Assembly: GCA_963205525.1 (NCBI GenBank)
Contig: CAUJJP010000011.1
Location: forward strand, 1-20,415
From: Pseudomonadota bacterium
GTDB lineage: Bacteria > Pseudomonadota > Gammaproteobacteria > Burkholderiales > Burkholderiaceae
Length of the DNA stretch: 20,415 nt
Direction: 5' to 3'
This document shows, piece after piece, positions 15,041 to 20,415 of this stretch (within the stretch, counting starts at the first letter, position 1; every line of letters starts with the position of its first letter). Below the pieces are notes generated by a model. It saw nothing but the letters and a program-made list of their open reading frames with translations. It was not told the DNA's origin and made no database searches. A program made the translations under genes and the position numbers.

Positions 15041-15712
15041 TCAGGGTCGACGTTCCCTGCCATCGGCATAGGGCAGTTCCACGGTCTGCCCCCGGACCCG
15101 GAAGCGCGCGCCGTGCAGGCCGATGCGTTCCAGCACCCAGCCCGGGATCGGTTCATCGCCTTCGCGCCAGAGCTTGCCGTCGATGATGAGCATGCGGGCC
15201 CCGGCCTGCGGCGAGTCGATGGCGCCGCCGAAGCGCATGGGCGGTGCGGCAGGCGGGATCTGTCCAGGCGCTGGCGCGGGGCGGGCAGCGCTGTCCAGCG
15301 GCGGCAGCGCCACCGGCGGCGGGATCTCGGGGCGGACGGCGGCGGGCGGCGGGGCCGGCATCTGCTTTGCGTCAGCGACCGCCGCGGCGGGCGGGACAGA
15401 CAGCGCCGGGCCCGGCGCCGGCACAGCTGGCACAGCTGGCACAGCTGGCACAGCCGGCGCAGCGGGCGCAGCCGGTGACGCGACCGGTGACGTGGCCGGC
15501 ACCGCGGCCGGTGCCGCGTCCGGCGCCTGCGGGCGCAGCACCAGCCAGCCCAGGGTGGCGGCCAGCGCCAGCCCGGCGATCGCCCAGGGCCAGCGGCGCG
15601 CGCCTGCGGCCGGTGCCGGATCGGCCGCGGTCGGCGGCGCATGCAGGCCTGGCAGCTGACCGCGTCGGCGCTCGGCTTCGGCGCGGCGCAAGGCATCGAG
15701 GACGTAGGACAT
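15041..15712 (-). CDS. gspB: General secretion pathway protein B (GspB), type II secretion accessory
   Basis: A 223-residue inner-membrane protein. It starts with the family signature MSYVLDALRRAEAERRRG and has one membrane helix at about residues 41-60 (WPWAIAGLALAATLGWLVLR). A long Ala/Pro periplasmic linker follows, then a C-terminal domain (GARMLIIDGKLWREGDEPIPGWVLERIGLHGARFRVRG) typical of GspB. The ATG at 15712 is chosen because the family begins MSYVLDALR; the open frame continues upstream inside gspA. Four PAV repeats in the linker come from a 9-bp tandem DNA repeat. With GspA it is known to help the outer-membrane secretin pass the peptidoglycan. The gspA stop lies 4 bases upstream, so the two genes are coupled. 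Other secretion genes are not in the window. Confidence 0.9.
   Translation of the reverse strand: MSYVLDALRRAEAERRRGQLPGLHAPPTAADPAPAAGARRWPWAIAGLALAATLGWLVLRPQAPDAAPAAVPATSPVASPAAPAAPAVPAVPAVPAVPAPGPALSVPPAAAVADAKQMPAPPPAAVRPEIPPPVALPPLDSAARPAPAPGQIPPAAPPMRFGGAIDSPQAGARMLIIDGKLWREGDEPIPGWVLERIGLHGARFRVRGQTVELPYADGRERRP
15421..15456. repeat. 9-bp tandem repeat (GCACAGCTG) in gspB
   Basis: About four copies of GCACAGCTG run from 15421 to 15456, the last diverged to GCACAGCCG. On the minus strand they encode repeated Pro-Ala-Val in the periplasmic linker of GspB. The unit is a multiple of three, so copy-number change would alter linker length without breaking the frame. Confidence 0.85.
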
Positions 15713-15716
15713 GGGT

Positions 15717-17609
15717 TCAGCCGGCGGACGCGGCGGGGTCGACGGGGACGGCGGCGGGGGGGACGCCAGGGCGTGCGCCGGGGAGCGCACCAGGGAGCGC
15801 GCCGGGGAGCGCACCGGGGAGCGCAGAGGGGAGCGCAGAGGGGTTCGCCGCTTCGCGCAGCGGCCGCAGGCGCGGCTCGGCGACGGCGGCGGCGCGGTTG
15901 AGCTGCATCAGGGTCAGCGGGCCGGCCAGACCGTCAACCTCCAGCCCCTGCGAGCGCTGGAAGGCCTGGATGCGCAGGGCCGGCGCGGCCGATGCAGGCA
16001 GGGCGCCGGCCTGCTCGGCACGCAGCCGCGCCTGCACCCAGTCGAAGCCCGGGCTGCCGGGCTGCAGCCGGCTGCCCGCCGGCATGCCTGGCGGCAGCCG
16101 CCACAAGGTGCCGAACTCGCCGCTCCAGCGTGCGGCGAGGGTGGCGACGCTGACCCGGACCGCGCCTTCGGGCAGCTGCAGCTCGGCTTCGCGCGCGCCG
16201 AGCGCGCTCAGCAGCACGGGCGCGGGCCGGTCGGCCGACAGCTGCAGCGCCAGCCACAGCGGCCGGTCCAGCGCGCGCAGCAAGGCCAGCGTACCGCGGC
16301 CCTGGTAGCAGGCCAGGCCTTGCGCGGCCAGCGCCGTGCAGGCGTCGACGCCGCTGGCGGGTGGCGCAGCGCCCGCCAGCCATTGCGGCGCCAGCGCGCG
16401 CCAGGCGGCGTCGGGGTCCGACCAGCCGCTGCGCGCGACCAGGGCGGCGGCGTCCAGCAGCGGGGCCGGCGCCGGGGCGGCTGCAGCGGAGGCGGGGCTT
16501 GCCATGGCAGCGTCGGCCGCAGCACCGGCCGCGGCGCTGGCCGCAGCACTGCCCGCACCGGCCGCAGCACCGGCCGCAGCGCTGGCCGCAGCGCGGGCTG
16601 GGGCCCGGTCCGGTGCGTCGGTGTCCACGGGTGGGACGGGGTCGTCGCGCGCCGGGGCTGCGGCGCTCGCCGGCGCGGCGGCGGCACCGGTGGGCAAGGC
16701 GGCGGGCAGCCACCGCCACAGCCCGCCTACCGCCAGCAGAGCCAGCAGCGCCAGCAGCGTCAGCACCGAGGCGGGAATCACCCAGCGGCGTGCCGGCGTG
16801 GTCTGGCCGAACACCTCGCGCGCCGCCTGGTCGACCATCGCCGGGCTGACCGTCTGGCGCTGCTGCGCATAGGCGCCGAGCAAGGCGCGGTCGCACAGCA
16901 GGTTGATGCGCCGGGGCACGCCTCGGGCGTGGCGATGGATGCGCCGCAGCGCCGCGTCGGTGAAGGGCTGGGCGCCGCGCAGGCCGGCCACCGCCAGCCG
17001 GTGGCGCACGTAGTGACGGGCGTCGGCCTCGTCCAGCGCGTCCAGGTGGTAGCGCGCGATCACGCGCTGCGCGAGCTGCTGCATCGAGGGCTCGCCCAGG
17101 CGGTCGCGCAGCTCGGGCTGGCCGATGAGGACGATCTGCAGCAGCTTGCGGGTGTCGGTCTCCAGGTTCGTCAGCAGACGCAACTGCTCCAGCACCTCGC
17201 TGTCCAGGTTCTGCGCCTCGTCGATCACCAGCACCGCGCTGCGGCCCTGGGCGTGGCGCGCGAGCAGGAAGCGGTTCAGGGCGTCGACCTGGGTCTTGCG
17301 TGTCGCCCCGGCGGGCAGCGGGATGTGGAACTCGTCGCAGATGCTGGCCAGCAGCTCGCCCACGCTGAGCGCGGGGTTGAAGACGTAGGCCAGGTCCACC
17401 TCGGCGGGCAACTGGCCGATGAAGCAGCGGCAGACGGTGGTCTTGCCCGCGCCCACGGCGCCGGTCAGCAGCACCAGCCCGCCGCCGCCGCGCGCGCCGT
17501 ACAGCAGGTGCGCCAGGGCCTCGCGGTGGCGTTCGCTCAGGTAGAGGAAGTGCGGGTCGGGCGCGATCGAGAACGGCTCGCGTGTCAGCCCGAACAGCGC
17601 CTGGTACAT
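15717..17609 (-). CDS. gspA: General secretion pathway protein A (GspA/ExeA), AAA ATPase with peptidoglycan-binding domain
   Basis: A 630-residue inner-membrane ATPase that, with GspB, helps assemble the type II secretion secretin through the cell wall (known from Aeromonas ExeAB). Domains: the N-terminal start YQALFGLTREPFSIAPDPHFLYLS; an AAA ATPase with Walker A GAVGAGKTT (residues 50-58), Walker B VLVIDEAQN (126-134) and an arginine-rich sensor region (GVPRRINLLCD); a membrane helix at about 276-298; an Ala-rich periplasmic linker; a region around DACTALAAQGLACYQGRG; and a peptidoglycan-binding motif (RIQAFQRSQGLEVDGLAGPLTLMQLNR). The last 35 residues are an unusual ALPG repeat tail. Start ATG at 17609 fits the family beginning. 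It is slightly longer than usual because of the linker and tail. Confidence 0.93.
   Translation of the reverse strand: MYQALFGLTREPFSIAPDPHFLYLSERHREALAHLLYGARGGGGLVLLTGAVGAGKTTVCRCFIGQLPAEVDLAYVFNPALSVGELLASICDEFHIPLPAGATRKTQVDALNRFLLARHAQGRSAVLVIDEAQNLDSEVLEQLRLLTNLETDTRKLLQIVLIGQPELRDRLGEPSMQQLAQRVIARYHLDALDEADARHYVRHRLAVAGLRGAQPFTDAALRRIHRHARGVPRRINLLCDRALLGAYAQQRQTVSPAMVDQAAREVFGQTTPARRWVIPASVLTLLALLALLAVGGLWRWLPAALPTGAAAAPASAAAPARDDPVPPVDTDAPDRAPARAAASAAAGAAAGAGSAAASAAAGAAADAAMASPASAAAAPAPAPLLDAAALVARSGWSDPDAAWRALAPQWLAGAAPPASGVDACTALAAQGLACYQGRGTLALLRALDRPLWLALQLSADRPAPVLLSALGAREAELQLPEGAVRVSVATLAARWSGEFGTLWRLPPGMPAGSRLQPGSPGFDWVQARLRAEQAGALPASAAPALRIQAFQRSQGLEVDGLAGPLTLMQLNRAAAVAEPRLRPLREAANPSALPSALPGALPGALPGALPGARPGVPPAAVPVDPAASAG
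15781..15840. repeat. 12-bp tandem repeat at the 3' end of gspA
   Basis: Five consecutive 12-bp units starting GGGAGCGC (15781, 15793, 15805, 15817, 15829), differing only in the last four bases, plus partial copies at each side. On the minus strand they encode the ALPG-type tail of GspA. The frame is kept for any whole number of units. Confidence 0.88.
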
Positions 17610-17640
17610 GGCGGCCGAGGATACCTGCGCAGCCTCGCCA

Positions 17641-18609
17641 TCAGTCCGCGGCGCGCGCTGCGGCGACGGAGCTTGCGGCGGCGGATGCTTCGGCGGCGCT
17701 GGCGTCGGCCCCCTGTTCGAGCATCAGGCCTTGCAGCAGCGCGCGCGAGCTCGTGAGCAACGCCCCGCTGGGCCGCTGCGCCGAGGTGGCGATCGACTGC
17801 GTGGTCTGCAGCCGGCCGCGCGCGCTGGCCAGCGACCGCAGGTGAAAGGCTTCCTGCGGCCCGTGCCGGCGCACGCCGTCCAGGGTCAGCACGCCGTGCA
17901 AGCCCTGGCTGCGCACCAGCTCCAGGATCGCCGGCACGCTCTCGATCTCGATGCCGACCTGCGGCTGGCTGCCGGCGGCGACCAGCGCCGCCTCCACCAG
18001 CATGCGGATCGAGTGCGGGCGGCTGGGCATCACCAGCTCGCGCGTCGCCAGTTCGGCCAACGCCAGCGGTGCGCCGACCAGCGGCTGCCCGGGCGAGCGC
18101 GCCGACACCAGGTACAGCGCCTCGTCGAGCACCGGCAGCAGCTCGATCGCCGCCGAGGGCGCCACGTCGTAGACCACCGCGCAGTCGATGCGCCCGATCT
18201 GCAGCCACTCCAGCATGTGCGTCGACAAGCCCTCGACGACGGTCAGCCGGGCACCCGGGAAGCGGCTGCGAAACGCCACCACCAGCGCCGCCGTGAGGGC
18301 GCGGCTGACGCTGGGCGGCAGGCCCACCGCGAGGTGGCCACCCAGGCTGCCGCGCGCGTCCTCCATGTCCTGGCGCGCGCGCTCCACCTGCTGCAGGATG
18401 CCGCGCCCATGCGCCAGCAGCCGCTTGCCGGCCTCGGTGAGCACCACGCCGCGGCCGTTGCGCTCGAACAGCGACTGCCGCAGCTCGACCTCCAGCGCCC
18501 GCACCTGGCGGCTCAGCGCCGGCTGCGCCACGCGCAAGAAGGCCGAGGCGCGGGTGAAGCTGCCGAGTTCGGCCACCTGGACGAAGGTCGAGAGCTGGCG
18601 CAGGTCCAT
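17641..18609 (-). CDS. LysR-family transcriptional regulator
   Basis: A 322-residue LTTR. The N-terminal winged helix-turn-helix is canonical (MDLRQLSTFVQVAELGSFTRASAFLRVAQPALSRQVRALE, then LFERNGRGVVLTEAGKRLL). The effector domain follows from about residue 90 (GGHLAVGLPPSVSRALTAALV). The start ATG at 18609 matches the family; the frame reaches 18636 without better support. The last 25 or so residues are an Ala/Ser tail beyond the usual fold. The gene is divergent from the ModA-like/ligJ genes with an LTTR-box palindrome between them, so it likely controls that operon and itself. The inducer is probably an aromatic-pathway acid (inference). Confidence 0.93.
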   Translation of the reverse strand: MDLRQLSTFVQVAELGSFTRASAFLRVAQPALSRQVRALEVELRQSLFERNGRGVVLTEAGKRLLAHGRGILQQVERARQDMEDARGSLGGHLAVGLPPSVSRALTAALVVAFRSRFPGARLTVVEGLSTHMLEWLQIGRIDCAVVYDVAPSAAIELLPVLDEALYLVSARSPGQPLVGAPLALAELATRELVMPSRPHSIRMLVEAALVAAGSQPQVGIEIESVPAILELVRSQGLHGVLTLDGVRRHGPQEAFHLRSLASARGRLQTTQSIATSAQRPSGALLTSSRALLQGLMLEQGADASAAEASAAASSVAAARAAD

Positions 18610-18620
18610 CGCGCCATTGT

Positions 18621-18637
18621 CATGCCGGTTCGGCATG
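18621..18637. promoter_or_regulatory. LysR-type operator (T-N11-A palindrome)
   Basis: CATGCCG-GTT-CGGCATG is a perfect dyad of two 7-bp arms. It contains the LTTR core T-N11-A (T18623 to A18635). It lies 12 bases upstream of the regulator start and 57 bases ahead of the divergent ModA-like gene, as expected for the recognition site of a self-regulating LysR protein. Confidence 0.75.
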
Positions 18638-18693
18638 GCTGCTAGATGGGAAATAGCGTTGATGAATGACAGAGTCAGGCCAAGAATGGAGCC

Positions 18694-19491
18694 GTGAACA
18701 CCTCCTCATCACCCGGCGTCGCGTCGGCCGCGACATCCGCCGCATCGGCCGCATCGGCCGCATCGGCCGCATCGGCGGCATCGGCGGCATCGGCTGCATC
18801 CGCCGTCCCGCTGCGCGCGATCTCCTCCATGGCCACCCGCGCCGTGCTGGCCGAGCTGGCGCAGGCCTGGTCCACAAAGACCGGGCAGCCGGTGGCGATC
18901 GAATCGGTGGGCGGGGTCGACGCCGCGAAGCGGGTGTCGGCTGGCGAGGCCTTCGACCTCGTGTTCCTGGCCAGCGCCGCGCTCGACAAGCTGATCGCCG
19001 CCGGTCACGTGCAGGGCGGCCGCGTCGACCTGCTGCGCTCGCCGGTGGCGCTGGCGGTGCGCGCCGGTGCAGCGCAGCCCGCGGTGGACAGCGAGGCGGC
19101 GCTGCAGCAGGCGGTGCGGGCGGCGCGCAGCCTGGCCTGTTCCACCGGCCCGAGCGGCGACCACCTCGCGCGCCTGTTCGAGCGCTGGGGTCTGAGCGAG
19201 GTGCTGCGCGATCGCATCGTGGTGGCGCCGCCGGGTGTGCCGGTGGGAACGCTGGTGGCCGAGGGCCGCGCCGAGCTCGGTTTCCAGCAGCTCAGCGAGC
19301 TGATGGCGCTGCCCGGCATCAGCTTGCTGGGCACGCTGCCGCCGGGCACCGACTTCATCACCACCTTCTCGGCCGGCGTGGCGGCGACCGCCGTGCAGGT
19401 GCAGGCGGCGCGTGCGCTGCTGGCCTTCATGACGGCGCCCGAGACCGACCCCGTCAAGCAGCGCCACGGCATGATGCCGGCGCGCGACTGA
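18694..19491 (+). CDS. ModA-like substrate-binding-fold protein without a signal peptide
   Basis: A 265-residue protein with the periplasmic binding-protein fold of the molybdate-binding ModA group. From about residue 39 it reads VPLRAISSMATRAVLAELAQAW, then FDLVFLASAALDKLIAAGHV, RVDLLRSPVALAVRAG, DHLARLFERWGL and GRAELGFQQLSELMALPGISLLGTLP. There is no hydrophobic signal. The N-terminus is instead about 30 residues of Ala/Ser from a DNA repeat. Start GTG at 18694 is forced: a stop lies at 18667-18669 and no other ATG/GTG/TTG precedes the fold. Its GGAG is only two bases away, so initiation may be weak. It is the first gene of the putative ligJ operon, with no transporter permease nearby. Cytosolic ligand binding is one possible role. 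Confidence 0.8.
   Translation: MNTSSSPGVASAATSAASAASAASAASAASAASAASAVPLRAISSMATRAVLAELAQAWSTKTGQPVAIESVGGVDAAKRVSAGEAFDLVFLASAALDKLIAAGHVQGGRVDLLRSPVALAVRAGAAQPAVDSEAALQQAVRAARSLACSTGPSGDHLARLFERWGLSEVLRDRIVVAPPGVPVGTLVAEGRAELGFQQLSELMALPGISLLGTLPPGTDFITTFSAGVAATAVQVQAARALLAFMTAPETDPVKQRHGMMPARD
18718..18804. repeat. 9-bp tandem repeat (GCCGCATCG) in the ModA-like gene
   Basis: A run of near-identical 9-bp units with GCCGCATCG as consensus; later copies vary as GCGGCATCG and GCTGCATCC. In the reading frame they encode repeated Ala-Ala-Ser at the N-terminus. Unit length keeps the frame. Confidence 0.88.
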
Positions 19492-19540
19492 AGCGCCACG
19501 GAACGCCCGCGAAGCGCCATCACTGCAGGAGACCACACCC

Positions 19541-20415
19541 GTGATCATCGACATCCACGGCCACTACACGACCGCGCCCAAGGCGCTGGAGAACTGGCGC
19601 AACGCGCAGATCGCCGGCATCAAGGATCCGGCGCAGATGCCCAGCGCGGCCTCGCTGAAGATCTCCGACGACGAGATCCGCGAGACCATAGAGACCAACC
19701 AGCTCGCCAAGATGCGCGAGCGCGGCAGCGACCTCACGATCTTCAGCCCGCGCGCGAGCTTCATGGCGCACCACATCGGCGACTTCCAGGTCAGCGCGAC
19801 CTGGGCCGCGATCTGCAACGAGCTGTGCTTTCGCGTCAGCCAGCTCTTTCCCGCGCACTTCATCCCGGCGGCCATGCTGCCGCAGAGCCCGGGCGTCGAT
19901 CCGGCGAGCTGCATCCCGGAGCTGGAGAAGTGCGTGCGCGATTACGGCAACGTGGCGCTCAACCTCAACCCCGACCCCAGCGGCGGCCACTGGACCAGCC
20001 CGCCGCTCACCGACCGGCACTGGTACCCCATCTACGAGAAGATGGTCGAGCACGACATCCCGGCCATGGTGCACGTCAGCACCAGCTGCAACGCCTGCTT
20101 CCACACCACCGGCGCGCACTACATCAACGCCGACACCACGGCCTTCATGCAGCTGATCCAGGGCGATCTGTTCAAGGACTTCCCGACCCTGCGCTTCATC
20201 GTCCCGCACGGCGGCGGTGCCGCGCCCTACCACTGGGGGCGCTACCGCGGCCTGGCGCAGGAGTTGAAGAAGCCGCTGCTCAAGGACCACCTGCTGGGCA
20301 ACGTGTTCTTCGACACCTGCGTCTACCACCAGCCGGGCATCGACCTGCTCACCCGCGTGATCCCGGTGGACAACATCCTGTTCGCCAGCGAGATGATCGG
20401 CGCCGTGCGCGGCAT
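19541..20415 (+). CDS. ligJ: 4-oxalomesaconate hydratase, LigJ type (partial at 3' end)
   Basis: Amidohydrolase-superfamily enzyme that hydrates 4-oxalomesaconate to 4-carboxy-4-hydroxy-2-oxoadipate in the protocatechuate 4,5-cleavage pathway. The 291 visible residues match remembered Sphingobium LigJ closely, including ISDDEIRETIETNQL, TIFSPRAS, NLNPDPSGGHW, LRFIVPHGGGAAPYHWGR, VFFDTCVYHQPGI and NILFASEM. The expected zinc-site residues are in place: H6, H8, H178 and E284; Cys 183 and 186 sit in the loop after H178. Start GTG at 19541 has AGGAGA at 19527-19532. About 50 C-terminal residues are cut off by the window end. It follows the ModA-like gene by 49 bases. The same gene is named pmdE in Comamonas-type clusters. 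Confidence 0.93.
   Translation, partial: MIIDIHGHYTTAPKALENWRNAQIAGIKDPAQMPSAASLKISDDEIRETIETNQLAKMRERGSDLTIFSPRASFMAHHIGDFQVSATWAAICNELCFRVSQLFPAHFIPAAMLPQSPGVDPASCIPELEKCVRDYGNVALNLNPDPSGGHWTSPPLTDRHWYPIYEKMVEHDIPAMVHVSTSCNACFHTTGAHYINADTTAFMQLIQGDLFKDFPTLRFIVPHGGGAAPYHWGRYRGLAQELKKPLLKDHLLGNVFFDTCVYHQPGIDLLTRVIPVDNILFASEMIGAVRG

Noticed and set aside
15711..17756. 681-residue plus-strand frame opposite gspA
   Set aside because: Shadow of gspA; its repeats simply mirror the 12-bp repeat and Ala-rich linker.
18718..18804. Regular short repeats as a possible CRISPR array
   Set aside because: Units are 9 bases with no spacers and lie inside a reading frame.
18829..19491. Alternative ATG start at 18829 for the ModA-like protein
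   Set aside because: It would remove the first beta strand of the fold (VPLRAISS), so the upstream GTG is preferred despite its poor ribosome site.

Overview
The window reads as chromosome from a GC-rich betaproteobacterium, most likely order Burkholderiales (Comamonadaceae or a Leptothrix/Rubrivivax-type relative). This is inferred from the 23S/5S rRNA style, the high third-position GC, the GspA/GspB pair, TRAP carriers, and a LigJ-type hydratase of the protocatechuate 4,5-cleavage pathway. No mobile element, CRISPR array, integrase or tRNA gene was seen.

Layout. Bases 1-585 are the tail of an rRNA operon: 23S 3' end, spacer, 5S and a strong intrinsic terminator. Bases 796-2409 hold three small plus-strand genes of stress or unknown type: a universal stress protein, a 76-aa orphan and a DUF488 protein. 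Bases 2566-5309 are glycerol kinase (glpK) overlapping by one base with a Bcr/CflA-like MFS exporter. On the minus strand, 5310-8245 encodes two M16 peptidase-family proteins with overlapping ATGA. The upstream one has the HxxEH zinc site and the downstream one has lost it, so they probably form a heterodimer. An OsmC-type peroxidase (minus) and a small one-helix membrane protein (plus) follow.

Bases 9820-13385 are the most distinctive block: a flavin split-barrel protein fused to a 2x[4Fe-4S] ferredoxin domain, followed by a complete DctP-DctQ-DctM TRAP transporter. Its GC is visibly lower than that of its neighbours. The simplest reading is an uptake system for an organic acid coupled to a cytoplasmic iron-sulfur flavoprotein; the substrate is unknown.

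Bases 13449-17609 (minus) carry selO (protein AMPylase) and gspB/gspA, the accessory pair for the type II secretion secretin. Both gsp genes contain in-frame tandem repeats. At the right edge a LysR regulator (minus) diverges from a ModA-like substrate-binding protein and a LigJ-type 4-oxalomesaconate hydratase (plus, cut by the window end). A perfect LysR-type box (ATGCCG-N3-CGGCAT) sits between them. This is the start of a probable aromatic-acid (protocatechuate meta-cleavage) operon that continues beyond the window. The ModA-like protein lacks a signal peptide and instead begins with an Ala/Ser tract encoded by a 9-bp tandem repeat.

All protein identities come from reading motifs and remembered family sequences, not from database searches.
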